From NCBI GenBank assembly GCA_016702415.1, contig JADJEA010000025.1, positions 160,060 through 224,059 of the forward strand: a DNA stretch of 64,000 nt, in the 5' to 3' direction. The notes below the pieces were generated by a model. It did no database searches. It was not told the origin of the DNA and saw only the letters and a program-made list of their open reading frames with translations. The stretch is from Nostocoides sp. (lineage in GTDB: Bacteria > Actinomycetota > Actinomycetes > Actinomycetales > Dermatophilaceae). Shown here one piece after another: positions 27,052-38,265 of this stretch. Made by a program: the position numbers and the translations under genes. Numbering within the stretch: the stretch's first letter is position 1; each line of letters starts with the position of its first letter.

Positions 27052-29699
27052 TCATCGCCCGAAGAGCCGCCCCACGCCCCGGATGCGCTCGCCGACCCCA
27101 CGACTGCCGCCCACTCGTCCGAACCAGGTCCGCGCGAAGGTGACGGCCTCCGATCCCTCGCCATAGATGGATGCGACGAGGCTGAACAGGCCATCGCGAG
27201 CAGAGAGGAGGTCATCTCTGGACAAGGTCGAGTAGTAGCTGCTCAGGGCCGACGTCAGCGCCACCGATCCGTTCACATCGAGCAGCGAGTGCGCGAACAT
27301 CGGGAGACTCGTCGCGTGCGCGGGTCGCGGGAAATCCGCCTCACAGATCATGGAGCGCAGCGCGATCTTCGGTAGCCTCTGCATATTCATTCCCGAACTC
27401 GAGGGAAGCTTCAGGAGGGATTCAAACAACTCGGCGCAGCCGGGGACTACGCTTCCGGACGCAGGAAAGAGCGCCTCCAATACACCGCGTGGGTCGGCAA
27501 CAGCATCCGTCAGTTCCACGGCAGCGGCCAGATGCCCGGCCCACATCGACCCTGTCGGGATTCTCGCGAAGGCCCAAAGCGACGTGAAGTCCCTGAGCAG
27601 TCTTGGTGCGTACTTGTCAACGGCGACCTCGAAGGTCGGTGCACCCCAGGCGGGCAAACGATCGAGCACGGAGAGAAGGGGAACAAAGGTGTCGATAGCG
27701 GGGCGGTCCCGGCGTTCGGTGAGGTGAACCAGCAGGTTGGCGACATCCTCATACTCGTCGGCTTGGGCGCCGAGGAGTGCAGCCGCCACCTGCGTGTCCG
27801 GCACTCGGCATCCGCGCGCGGCGAGTTGAGCAACCTCGCTGGCGCACAGATGCCTGGATTCGTAAACAACGGCCAACAACTGGTGGCGTATGTCGCTGGC
27901 CGAGGGGTCGTTCAGGCCATCGACCTCCGCTAACAAGCGGGATCGAGCGCGGTCGCGGGCAGATCCATCGCTACCGCTGGTCGCGGCGAGGGCAAGGACT
28001 TCGACATCAAGAAGCGACAAGTCCGCGGGCAACCCACCTGTCACCGGGTCTGTTGGGTCCGTGGGGTACAACCAACCCAACGCTGCCGGCGGGATGCGGC
28101 GACCCACGGGCCGACGCAACTCACCGGCCACCTGTTCCGGCCAGTCGGCAAGCGCGGGCCTGAGGATTGCCTGAAGCGTCTCGGGCGCAACATGCGTCAT
28201 GCCGATAATCGGCGCTCGCTCCTGCGGGCTTGCCAGCACTGGCCGCACGGCACGTGCGACGGCACCGAGCAACCGCCCGTGCCCGAGAGCATCCGGATCC
28301 GTCATCGGCCATCCGCTTCGCACCAAGAGATCGCTGAGGTTGACCATGGCGATCGCCCTGGTGACCGGATCGTCGTTGGATGCGATCCTGTTCACAGCGG
28401 CGGCTACCTCGTCGTCCATTCCGGGATGTGCCTGCAGATGCCATCCCTGATCTTTCGCCGCCGGAACCCCGCCTGCCTGACTCAGCCATGCATCCTCGGC
28501 CAACGCCCGCGAGAGGTAGATGGTCTGGTGCACGGCCCTGATTGGGCCGGGCCCGCAAGCACACAAGGCGTCCCATGCGGCGCTCGCCGTCATGCCCGTA
28601 TGCCGTCCGACAAGCTCGACGATCGTGTCGAGAAGGTCGGCTTCCTGTCCGACCTCAGGTGGCGTGGCAGCGCGCAGAGCGGCGGCGATGGGATGAGAAA
28701 GAAAATCCCAGCTGTGGATTCGGCGCCCCATTGCCAACGCCAATGGCCAATAGCGCGCGAGGTCCCGATCGCCCACACGCGCCGACAGAGCATCGATGTC
28801 TTCCAATACAGCGACCGGATCCTGGGCGAGGCTGAACATTCCCAACGCGAGCGCGCTCCAGGCAAGATGGCCAGCGCTATCGGTCGGGCTCCACTCGCGC
28901 GGGGCAGCGTCGTCGGACTCCGTCATCACCACCAGACCGGGAAAGCGTTCTCGAACGGCGACGATCTCGGCCATTGGCATACAGATGAGTTCGAGCCGCG
29001 ACGCTCTCGACGGTAGGAGGGCACGCGGAGTTTCCCAAACACCGAATCCCATGCGCACGGCGGATCGCGGTGACATCAAGTGGGAGACGGCACCGACCCA
29101 GAGGGCCCCGTGATCCGGCGAGTCGACCCCGAGAACGACGGGCCCCGCTCCCCTCGAGGGAGGGCGAGTTCCTCCAGGAGTCGGGAGAGGATTCCCAAAC
29201 GCCACGTCGCGGTGTCGAGTACGAAGTCACAGACCTGGCGATGACCTACCGCACCCCCTGGCCCTGGGCGGTTGGACGGCACGGCACATGCACGTACTTC
29301 CGCCGCGCCAAACGGCGTGACCCACTCGGGGGATCGCCACGAGTCGATGACACGTCGACCGTCGGCACCGGGATCGCGATCGATCAGCGCATGGACGAAC
29401 ACATTGCCCGTGCGGCCGCTCTCGTCTGCGCCAGCTGGGGCGGAATGCCACGCGGCGGACATGCCAGGTGCCAACTCAGCGCACACGAGATTGCGGTTGA
29501 ATCTGGCCACCTCCTCGGGAGCGGCGAAGCGGGGGAGTTGCTCACCGAAATCCGTCCGCTCGGGGTCCGCACCGCGGACCAACTGATCACGCTCGGCATC
29601 CGTGAGTTCTCCGGATTGGGACTGAATTCCGAATCCGCCCCGACTGGAGGTGTAGCCGATCTGGCCGACGCTCGTCGACGGGAGGTCAACGTCGGTCAC
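27052..29699 (-). CDS. GAP1-like GTPase-associated protein, one frameshift
   Basis: About 880 residues if repaired. The first 185 residues (29699 to about 29145) read as a GAP1 N-terminal type-2 domain (QIGYTSSRGGFGIQS, FVHALID, SPEWVTPFGA). Homology then continues in another frame (VVLGVDSPDHGALWVGAVSHL) to the stop at 27052 as middle and C-terminal helical domains. One G missing from CGGGGCCC at 29141-29147 restores a single frame. GTG 29699 overlaps the upstream stop (GTGA). GAP1 proteins are predicted regulators or effectors of DO-GTPases. The frameshift is probably a sequencing error since both halves are well preserved. Confidence 0.75.
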
Positions 29700-32116
29700 G
29701 GCCCCCACCTCAATTGCGAGACGGGTGGATCGATGACGACGATCTTGCGCAAGTTGTCCGCGCCCAGCGCCGGCGATACGAACAAGCGAAGGTAGCCACG
29801 CGACAGGCTTGTCGGAAGCATGGCTCTCCACCGGGGCGACGCAGCGCCGCCCAAGAGAGTCGCCGGCAGGAGAACGGGGGATGGAGTTGCGTCGGGGGTG
29901 TCGTCCGGAACGACCTGGAGGAGTGTGCCGTCCCGGGCGTGCAGTGGTAGGCGATCGTCGCGAAGGACGACGACGAAAGGCGGGGCTCCGCCAGCTTTTT
30001 CGTTGGGCGCCCAGACGGCGATGCGGGTGTAGTCAACTGGCCCCACCCGCATTCGCCGGTGGAGTTCGGATGTGTAGCGAATCATCCAGCGTTTCGCCAA
30101 CACTACGGAGATCGGCGCGCTCGCGGAATCCCCCCGGACGGCAGTCAAGTACAGCGCGATGTCTGACGTCGGTTGCAGCGAGAGGCGCATTCCGCCGTGG
30201 CGACGGTAATCCTGCTCGGTGACCTGGCAAATGGGCGGCCCGGATGTGACGCCCTCTCCGTCGGCACCCACGGGTCCTACATGGGCGCGCACATAGGTGG
30301 CTCCATCGGGCCAGACAAAGGTGACGACTTGCTGGGCGACTCGATCCACGAGCCGTGGCTCCCCAGGCTGGGGTATGTACCCGCGTGTGGCCGGGCGTCC
30401 GGGAAGGGCGCGCTGTCCGAGGATCGTGACCGGGACGAAGTGGACGCGCGACCATTTTGGTGGCCAAGGCACCTCGACCATCTTCACCCGGCCGGAGGCA
30501 TCCGGTCCATCGACGGGGTTGTTGCGCAGTTCACTTTCGGTTAGCCCCATCTGGAGAAGCGCACCTGTGGGGAACTCGGAACCCGAAATGCCGGGGCCAA
30601 GTGGGTTTTCCAACCGATAGATCTGCGTCGATCCCACCGGAGGCGGGGTCCACTCGAGATCGACCAATCCAGGTTCGAACGCCGTGGGAGGACGCAAAAC
30701 GGAGATCACCAGGTCGGTCACCTCTCGAATGACGGCGGGCCACTCGAGTTCGATATCGACGGGTGGCGATTTGTGTATGCCGCCGGACGCGTCCCGTGCC
30801 TCCACAATCATCCGGTAGACATAGCTGGCACCTGCCTCACCGCCACGATCGATCACACCGGTGAGGTTGGGCCGGTCCGTCGACAAGGCGAAGGCGGCGT
30901 GACCATGGGTCAACTGCACTCCGGGAGGTAACCGGAACACATTGACCCGGCTCGCCCCCGGTGGCGCGGTCCACACCAGTGCTACCTGGCCGAAGTCGGC
31001 CGACCCTGATGCATTGCGCACCGGACCGACCCGAACGCATTCGGCGATGAGGCGGGGTTGGCTCCCCTTTGCCGCCGCGATGGACTCCCCCTGATGCGCC
31101 CAGACCTGAACGAATCGCAGGCTGCCGCTGAGCGGGAGCGGATCGACGGCGGAAGTCGCCGTGGTGGCCAGGATCATCTCCCCCATCTCGGGAACCAGAG
31201 GACGTCCCGACTCGGAGACGATGACCCGATAGATGACGTTGGGGGCCGGAAGTGCGGGCCACCGGTAGGTCGTGCCCTCATCGGTGACGATCTGCTCGAT
31301 GGCGGTCGTCGCGGGCGTGTCCGCAACGGCGAGGGCCTCGGCATACCCTCCCTCGAGGTCCTCGGGAGAGGTTGCCGGTGTATGGCCGCCGGACGGCGGT
31401 GGCGCCGGAAGTGCGGACGTCGTCGACCCGACTCCCCGTGCCACCGGCTTGCGCGCCACCGCCGCTGCCGCTTGCGACTGAGGCGTGGACTCATGGACGT
31501 GAATGGGCGATGACGTGTGAACGGATGCCGGAGTGGGAACAGGTGTCGGAGTAGGGGTAGCTACTGGTTGGCCCGACGACTGCATGGGACCTGTAGAAAG
31601 TGCACTGCGCGGGTGGGTGCGGTCGAGTTGCTCCGCGCCTCCCGCAGAATTGGTTCGCGCCTGGTGGTCGGACGGGTTGAGCAACGCGTAGAGCTCGACT
31701 CCAAAGGGAGCCAGCGCCTTGACCCGCCGTCCGACATCGTCGGGCGAGCCGAGCGGGAGCGACAGCGTGGCCAGGCCGCCATCCGTCACGGATCCGGAAG
31801 GCAGTCGCCCCGTCGTGACAGCCTCGTCACGCCAGGCCTGGAGCCGCTCGATGGGAGTTGGAGTCGGCTCCGGGGCCTTCAGGGGCTTGAGGAGCTCCGG
31901 AGCCAGGTGGATTCCGTCCCACTTCACCCCGAACCTCTCTTGATTCTCCAAGAAGGCAACGACATGGCCCCAGCGCGCGACCGCGACCGGAGGATTCTCC
32001 GGGATCCGCGCACCGTGCAGCGGGATGAGTTCGGATTCGCTCGGCAAACCCGTGATGCCCTTGGCCTCCATCGCCGCGCGCCAAGTCAGCAGAATGCAGT
32101 CAGTTCTCTCAGGCAT
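29696..32116 (-). CDS. Large beta-sandwich (fibronectin III-like) protein
   Basis: An 806-residue protein I cannot assign to a named family. N-terminal 90 residues look globular, followed by a Pro/Thr/Ser-rich linker (about 165-255), then several repeats resembling fibronectin type III or immunoglobulin sandwiches, with recurring VxLxWTxPPxG and YRxxxE patterns (ALVWTAPPGASRVNVFRL; VDLEWTPPPVGSTQIYRL; VVTFVWPDGATYVRAHV). No signal peptide or membrane helix is evident, unusual for such repeats in bacteria. Follows the membrane protein by 15 bases and overlaps GAP1. Likely a scaffold. Confidence 0.7.
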   Translation of the reverse strand: MPERTDCILLTWRAAMEAKGITGLPSESELIPLHGARIPENPPVAVARWGHVVAFLENQERFGVKWDGIHLAPELLKPLKAPEPTPTPIERLQAWRDEAVTTGRLPSGSVTDGGLATLSLPLGSPDDVGRRVKALAPFGVELYALLNPSDHQARTNSAGGAEQLDRTHPRSALSTGPMQSSGQPVATPTPTPVPTPASVHTSSPIHVHESTPQSQAAAAVARKPVARGVGSTTSALPAPPPSGGHTPATSPEDLEGGYAEALAVADTPATTAIEQIVTDEGTTYRWPALPAPNVIYRVIVSESGRPLVPEMGEMILATTATSAVDPLPLSGSLRFVQVWAHQGESIAAAKGSQPRLIAECVRVGPVRNASGSADFGQVALVWTAPPGASRVNVFRLPPGVQLTHGHAAFALSTDRPNLTGVIDRGGEAGASYVYRMIVEARDASGGIHKSPPVDIELEWPAVIREVTDLVISVLRPPTAFEPGLVDLEWTPPPVGSTQIYRLENPLGPGISGSEFPTGALLQMGLTESELRNNPVDGPDASGRVKMVEVPWPPKWSRVHFVPVTILGQRALPGRPATRGYIPQPGEPRLVDRVAQQVVTFVWPDGATYVRAHVGPVGADGEGVTSGPPICQVTEQDYRRHGGMRLSLQPTSDIALYLTAVRGDSASAPISVVLAKRWMIRYTSELHRRMRVGPVDYTRIAVWAPNEKAGGAPPFVVVLRDDRLPLHARDGTLLQVVPDDTPDATPSPVLLPATLLGGAASPRWRAMLPTSLSRGYLRLFVSPALGADNLRKIVVIDPPVSQLRWGP

Positions 32117-32131
32117 GAATCCGTCTCACCC

Positions 32132-34763
32132 TCAGAAGACCCCATTGAATGGAACGGCTCGGGGAGGCTCCGGCACGCTAGAGTCGAAAAGCTCTCTACC
32201 GCGCTCTGGCCGAAGAAACTCAGAAGGCATCGCGTCGGAGATCTGAGTCAGAACGACTGTCCGAGAGAGACCCTCGGCCCGTTCTTGACACCAGGTTGCC
32301 ACGGGACGGGCAAGGTTGTTGATAACGGCCGACGCCGAGAAGATCCCTGTCGGGAAGGCCGTCGGGTTCTCCACCTCCGCAGTCAACCCACCCAGGAAAT
32401 CACGCAAGGGGACAGTGACCCCCTCCGCCTCGGTGGACACGCGTCCGAGCAGGCCATCCAACTGCACCCTGGCCGTCGTCTGAAGACCGGTGACGATGCC
32501 ATCCCACACTTGTTGTCCGGCCACGCCGGGAACGCCCCTTTTCTCCAGTTCCGTAGCCCACGCAGGAAGCAAGTCGTCCTCCTGGACCGCCCGCTGGCGA
32601 TACATGAGATCGCTGTCGTCCAGGAGGGACGTGCCTCGTACCCCGAGCAATCCACTCGCCCCATCCAGGAAGGTCTTCCAAATCCGGTCGAGCCAACCCG
32701 CCGGGAAGACCACTCTTCGGATTCCGTTGGCCGTCCGCGCCACCTCGACATCGTCGACCTCGGCTCGCCCGAATTGGACCGCCAGAGAGTGGTCGCTGTC
32801 CGGGCCCTCGCTCCGCGCTTCCTCGGCACCACGGCGACCGAGGGGGTCACCAGCGAAAACTGCCAACGCCTCCGCCCAGAACTGCAACAGCCCATAGGCG
32901 TCGCCGCAACGCCGTGCGTCACGGATGGCGGCAGCGATGTTGTACTCCGCCGCCTCGGCCCTGCCCAATGCCACTGCTCGCTGGTTCTTGAGTTGGAAGA
33001 GGCGCTGCTGTCCCCGCATGAAAGTGATCACTGAACCGATGAGCCAGGCGAGGACGAAGACGGTCAGCATGATGGAGGCAATCAACCACGCGATCAGGGC
33101 GAGCGCCCCGAGCGCCACCGTCGCGCCGACCAGCAAGATCAAACCGACGAAGAGCCAGCGCAATCGACGTGCCAGGCCCCGCTGTTCCTTCTCGATCTCG
33201 GCTGGAAGGTCGGACGCGGAGCCGGCTGCCTGGAGGATCTGGGTGTTCTCGAGGATCTCCTGGAGCCTCTGCTCGAACGCGTCGGACACGCGCAGTGCCA
33301 CCTTCGCGGTGAAGGTGCTGCCCACCCCGCGCCACCATTCCTGGAACTTCTCCTCGGTCGACTTCGCGTCGACACCCGCCGTCGGGTCGGCCTGGATCTG
33401 GCGGAGGCGCTGATGGAAGCGACGGATCGACAGGGTGTCATAGGGGGCCAATGATGCTGTCCCCGTCGCGGCGCGCACCGGCCCAGGAATGTCGGTGAAT
33501 GACTGGCTGACCTTCGACGGTGCCAGCATCGTCCCAAAGCGCAGAATCCCGATCTCGCTTCCGATCCGCGCCGCCGGCATCTCCGGATGGCGGGACTCCC
33601 CTCCGTCTAACAAGGTCAGTCCACCGGCGATGAGGTCCTTCCAGAGGCTGTCGAGACGCGCATGCACCTGATGCCCCTCGTCATCGCGGCCCAGGCTGTT
33701 CTCGAGTGCACCGAGTGCTCGGAGCTGGGTCTGCCACGAACTGTCACCGGGCGCGCCCCGAACGCCGCCGACAACCACACTGAAGGCACTGTTCTGTCCA
33801 AAGATGGCCGCGGTCGCCGTGTTCGCCACCCACGACTTGCCGCTGTAGATGACCTTCTTGGCCCAGTCCGCCGGAGCATTCTTCAACGCGGCCCAGAGGA
33901 AGCCCCAAAGCATCTTAAAGGCCTTCCAGAGCGACAGGTCCTCCACCGGAGCAAGGGCGGGGTTTCGACGGCCCGACATCAGTACGTCGGCGTGGAGGGC
34001 CCAGAGACTCTTCGCCATGTCGAGATTGGCTCGATCGACATCCTCCACGTAGGTGGCGCGCGTCGTTCCTCCTTCCATCACTACGAGGGGATACCCACGC
34101 GTCATTTCGAGGACCTGCATCTGCAGCGCCTGGCCGACGGTGGCACCGTCGAGCCGTCTCGCGAATGCGCGAAGCACCCGAAACTCCCCAGAAGGGGGCG
34201 CCGGCACGTCATCGAAGGGTGCGGCTTGCACGGTGTCGAACAAGGCGCCGACCACGGCGACGGCCGGGAGGGCGTAGCGGGCGAGATCCTCGTCCGTGGC
34301 GGGGCCGTCGAGTGTGGTGTGGGGGCGAGACGGACCCGCGGCGTCATCGGGAGAGATCACGACGTTGTGCCAACCAACGATGCCGTTCAACTGACCGGTC
34401 CGCGCCCCGATTCGGGTGACGAGGAGTTGTATCGCTGTGGTGCGGATGGCCCCCGGCCCCACGTACACCGGCGAGGACTCGTTCCGCCAGCACGCTCGAC
34501 TCGCCCCCGGGCGTGATGTCGCTGGTCAACGCGATAATCCGCACGTGATCGGGAGACCGACGGGCCAGGAGGTCGCCGATGGAGGTGACGGTGACGTCTC
34601 CACCCTCGATGAGCCGCGCCTCGATGCCGCGGCCCCCGGAAGGGGCCACCGATGGCACCCAGACATAGGTTCGGATAAGCCCCGCGGCCGACCAGTCGCG
34701 AAGTGCCGCTGGAATACCGGCCAAAAGAGGATTCTCCGTGACGAGAATGGTCAAGTCACTCAT
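32132..34763 (-). CDS. Large membrane-anchored protein of the tubulin operon, one frameshift
   Basis: About 876 residues if repaired: an N-terminal alpha/beta part (MSDLTILVTENPLLAGIP, then YVGPGAIRTTAIQLLVTRIG in a second frame), a helical central part with coiled-coil character, and two adjacent transmembrane helices near the middle (LRWLFVGLILLVGATVALGA; IASIMLTVFVLAWLIGSVIT). The homologous reading switches frame at about 34460, where one base is missing. ATG 34763 is 20 bases after the tubulin-like stop. Not recognised as a family; probably anchors the complex to the membrane. Confidence 0.65.
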
Positions 34764-34783
34764 CGGCATACCGTCCTGGCCGG

Positions 34784-37700
34784 TTAGAAGGTGGAGTCCA
34801 TGACCGCGGGCGCGCGGCCGCCGCCCAAGTCGGCGGTGGTGACCATGTCGACCAATTGCGGAAGTACGATCAGGAGGTCGGGAGCGAGATCACGGAAGAA
34901 CGGGACTTGCTGACGTTGATCCGCCGTTTGGATCTGAGAAAACTCGCCGCGACCGCTCGCAACGAAGTGCTGGGTAACCAGAGCCAAGATGGAGTTGAGC
35001 CACTCCAGCGCCGCGGCGCGGCGGTCCTCACCCGTGGCGCTCGGGCCGAGTCCGGGCACGCGCGAGGTTGCGCCAGCGGGCGTGCGCCCATCGGTCAACC
35101 AGGCCGAGACAGCTGCAGCCGCCCGGAGCTGGAACATGCCGGCGGCCATTTGGGTCGGACCGTTTGGGTTGTCATCCCAGAGGCGACGCAGGGACTCGTA
35201 TGGCGCAACGGACTGCCCGATCGGGCTCGACCCAAAATTGGCGACGGCCAAGAGATGCGATTCGAGCACTGCGGGCAACCAGTCGAAATTGCGCAGGAAA
35301 CGCTCCGGAGGCGTGAGCAGGGGATGAGGGAACGATTGCCAGGTGTTTCTCTGGTGGTCCCACACCCGAACGGGTTGGGTGTACGGCGGTACCGGGATTT
35401 GGATCTCCCCCGTCATCTGGCCGAGGAACCATCCCCCGACCATGGCCTGGCGCTCGGCCTGGCTTAGCGCCAGGGCGGCCGGCAGGGGGCGACTGCGCCG
35501 GCCGTGCCAGAAGGTCGTTCGAGCATCGGGAGAGAGGGACTGGGCCCACTGGGTGCGGGTGGGCTCGAGCAGACCGGAGTACACCACCGGCAATTCGTTC
35601 GGGTAATAGCCGAAGACATCAATCCGGGTGGCCGGTGCCTGGCTGAGGGCGAGCGTGAGGTTCTGGGCGGTGAGTGGGTCGACGGAGGCGTCCTGGGTCA
35701 CCAGCGCCTCGAGGTCGCCCGCAATGGGCAGGCCAGCAAAAGGGATGTCCGAGAAGAAGAAGTTGACGGTCGCCGGTGCGTTGTGCACCTCATCGACGAC
35801 CTGCTGGCTCACCTGCGCGAAGGGCACGGCTTTGGTGAGGACCTGCCGGAATTTCCCGACGACCTCGCCCCCACGCTGACCACCCCCGGAGTCCACATAG
35901 GCACGGATCGACTCCTGGACAAAATTGGAGAATGAGGATTGTGTCCGATTGACGTACTGCCGCGCGCGATCGAGGACGTCGACGGGTCCCACGTGGAGCG
36001 TGTACACCGCCCGGGTCGGCACCTGGGGCCGATCGGTGGCCGGGTCGATAGGAAGAGACTTGGCGACGAAGTTCGGGTCGCTGGAGAGGAGACCACCAGG
36101 CGGGGAGTATCCGCCCGCCGTCGGCCAGATCCCGGTGACGATCGCCTGAATCGTGCGACGGCGTGCTTCCGCAGGCGGAGGAGGCGCATCGTCGGTGCTC
36201 GACTTGCAGGCTGCCGCAAGGTCGCGTAGGTATTGGTCGGGGAAGGCGTTCGCGGGAGTCAGCAGGACCTCGTTGTCGGCAGCACTCCACCGGGCATCGA
36301 CGATCACGTCTCTGTCCGACGGCCACAAGGGATACTGGGTGGTGGCCACCGTGGCCAAGCCGGTTCGGGCCGCTGGCGCCTGCTGGGCGGTCTCGACCTC
36401 CCGCAAGGCCGTCATCACGGCCTCGGACATTGGTCCAAGGACACCGCTGGCGATATCTCCCATCACCTGCGCGACGACCTGGCACCACTGCCCGCGGCCG
36501 GACATGTCGAGCATCGCCAGGTAGCGGTCGCGCACTTGGTCGGCCAGTTCCTGACCCCGCTGGATGACACCGCGCACAGAGGCGAACAATTCCCCGACTC
36601 CGGGCGGCAACTGCTCCGCGTTGGGCGACTGTGCGGCGAGCGCCGTCAGCCCCGCTGCACCGTAGTTGCCGGTGAGATGCTCTTGCAGCGTCGAGAGCAG
36701 TTCCTTGGTGTAGACCAAGCCATGGCTCGCGATCGCTTCACCGATGACGCTCTCCAGACGGCTGACGAAGTTCGCCGACCAGGTGTACGCCTCGGCGTAC
36801 GCGGCCTTCCTGGACTGTGCTGCCAATGCCGCGCGTTTCGAGCCCAGGAATCCCATGAGTGCCGGCATGAACTGCTCGGCCGGAACCCCCGCCGTAGCGA
36901 CCGGCATGTCGGTGGCCATCTCTCGCTCCACGACCGAGCGAGCCATGTGTGCGGACCTCTGCCGGGGAAGACCGTGATCGAAGACCCAGCGGACAAGAGC
37001 CTGGGGGTCTTGTCCACCCCCGGCGGGAAGACCGAGCTGCGAGCAGACGTACTGCCACTGCGAGGCGACCAGGGCCCGAGCCTGGAGTTGTCCGGCGTTG
37101 GGGTTTCCCTGCTGGAGGTGCCCGGTCATGAGGTGATCCAGCGCCGCGCGGGCCATGCGCTGGGCGGCATACTCGGCATAACGGTCGCGGCCCATGGACA
37201 GGGACGCGTAGCCAATGGAACCCCACTGGATATCAGGGTTGTTGTGCGCTCCCCAGCCGAAGGCCGAGACCCTCGTGTGAGCCCTCGGAGTGAAGTTCTC
37301 GAGAATGAACTTGCGGTAATTGTCCAGCGCCTTTTCGTTCAGCGCCAGAGCCGCGAGGCACTGTCCGACTCCTCGGTAAATCGTCTGCATGCTCCCGTCA
37401 CCGAAGGGTGTGCCGGCGGTTCCCAGGAACCTGCCGACGGGGATCACCCGTGCGAATGGGACGCGGGACGCACCTGGCACCGGGGCACCGACGGCCTGCA
37501 TCAGCGCGAGATCATGCTCGTGAGATTCCCCTAGTTGACTCGCGACGATCTCCCCGAGCATCGCCAACGCATTCGGGCGGACCCCCGCCCGCAGAGAGGC
37601 GGGAATCGAATCGAAGACGTCCGGCGAGCACATGAATACCGACATCAGAGAGCTGTCGACGATCTGGCCCAGGATCCGGCAGATGTCCAACGCAATCGAG

Positions 37701-38245
37701 GCACCGGTCCCCCCCGCCATGGAGGACAAGACGACGGTGTATGCCGCAGCGGACGCGCTGTAGGGCTCCCCGAGGGCCTCCGCGGCGGCATACATCTCGC
37801 TGGTCGCCTCCGCCGACTTCATGGCATCCACGGCGGACTTCAACTGCTCGATCAGACTGGGGGCGCGCGAGGCCAGCAACACTCGACCCAAGACGCGCTG
37901 CTGGCCGGCGCCCAGTTGAATGGGCACACTTACTCGCTCCGGCGCTCGTGGCGCCCAGGTGGCAATGTGCTCCAAGGCGAAGCCATTGGTGACCGCCCGG
38001 TCGACGATGGCGTACGACCCCACTTGTGGAGCGAGGGCGATGTAGGTCCCACCGAGGTCCCAGACCGTCCCGAGGCCCGGTGCCATCGGGTCCGGCGCGG
38101 GCGGGCAATCGACGTGGATGAAGCCCCACCCGCGCGGGAGTTTGTCGATGCCATGCCGGCGCAAGTCGGAACGAAGCTGGTCCATCACATAGCCCAGCAA
38201 CGCGCCGCCAGACCCACCGCACCCGACGAAGAGGATGTTGCGCAC
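34784..38245 (-). CDS. Tubulin-like GTPase (Tubulin_2 family)
   Basis: A 1153-residue protein with a tubulin/FtsZ-fold N-terminus: FVGCGGSGGALLGYVM (nucleotide-phosphate loop) and SSMAGGTGASIALDICRIL, equivalent to the GGGTG(S/T)G tubulin signature, about residues 4-20 and 185-205. A long helical C-terminal region (about 450-1150) has no recognisable domain. Predicted cytoplasmic GTP-binding protein, perhaps polymerising, distinct from FtsZ in length. GTG 38245 is preceded by AAAGGAG at six bases, which settles the start. Core gene of the operon; 20 bases after the secreted vWA gene. Whether it hydrolyses GTP is unknown. Confidence 0.8.
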   Translation of the reverse strand: MRNILFVGCGGSGGALLGYVMDQLRSDLRRHGIDKLPRGWGFIHVDCPPAPDPMAPGLGTVWDLGGTYIALAPQVGSYAIVDRAVTNGFALEHIATWAPRAPERVSVPIQLGAGQQRVLGRVLLASRAPSLIEQLKSAVDAMKSAEATSEMYAAAEALGEPYSASAAAYTVVLSSMAGGTGASIALDICRILGQIVDSSLMSVFMCSPDVFDSIPASLRAGVRPNALAMLGEIVASQLGESHEHDLALMQAVGAPVPGASRVPFARVIPVGRFLGTAGTPFGDGSMQTIYRGVGQCLAALALNEKALDNYRKFILENFTPRAHTRVSAFGWGAHNNPDIQWGSIGYASLSMGRDRYAEYAAQRMARAALDHLMTGHLQQGNPNAGQLQARALVASQWQYVCSQLGLPAGGGQDPQALVRWVFDHGLPRQRSAHMARSVVEREMATDMPVATAGVPAEQFMPALMGFLGSKRAALAAQSRKAAYAEAYTWSANFVSRLESVIGEAIASHGLVYTKELLSTLQEHLTGNYGAAGLTALAAQSPNAEQLPPGVGELFASVRGVIQRGQELADQVRDRYLAMLDMSGRGQWCQVVAQVMGDIASGVLGPMSEAVMTALREVETAQQAPAARTGLATVATTQYPLWPSDRDVIVDARWSAADNEVLLTPANAFPDQYLRDLAAACKSSTDDAPPPPAEARRRTIQAIVTGIWPTAGGYSPPGGLLSSDPNFVAKSLPIDPATDRPQVPTRAVYTLHVGPVDVLDRARQYVNRTQSSFSNFVQESIRAYVDSGGGQRGGEVVGKFRQVLTKAVPFAQVSQQVVDEVHNAPATVNFFFSDIPFAGLPIAGDLEALVTQDASVDPLTAQNLTLALSQAPATRIDVFGYYPNELPVVYSGLLEPTRTQWAQSLSPDARTTFWHGRRSRPLPAALALSQAERQAMVGGWFLGQMTGEIQIPVPPYTQPVRVWDHQRNTWQSFPHPLLTPPERFLRNFDWLPAVLESHLLAVANFGSSPIGQSVAPYESLRRLWDDNPNGPTQMAAGMFQLRAAAAVSAWLTDGRTPAGATSRVPGLGPSATGEDRRAAALEWLNSILALVTQHFVASGRGEFSQIQTADQRQQVPFFRDLAPDLLIVLPQLVDMVTTADLGGGRAPAVMDSTF

Positions 38246-38265
38246 AAATAGCTCCTTTGTCGCCG

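Noticed and set aside
29141..29147. Programmed ribosomal frameshift in the GAP1-like gene
   Set aside because: No slippery heptamer or stimulatory structure is evident, and similar single-G changes occur in unrelated genes.
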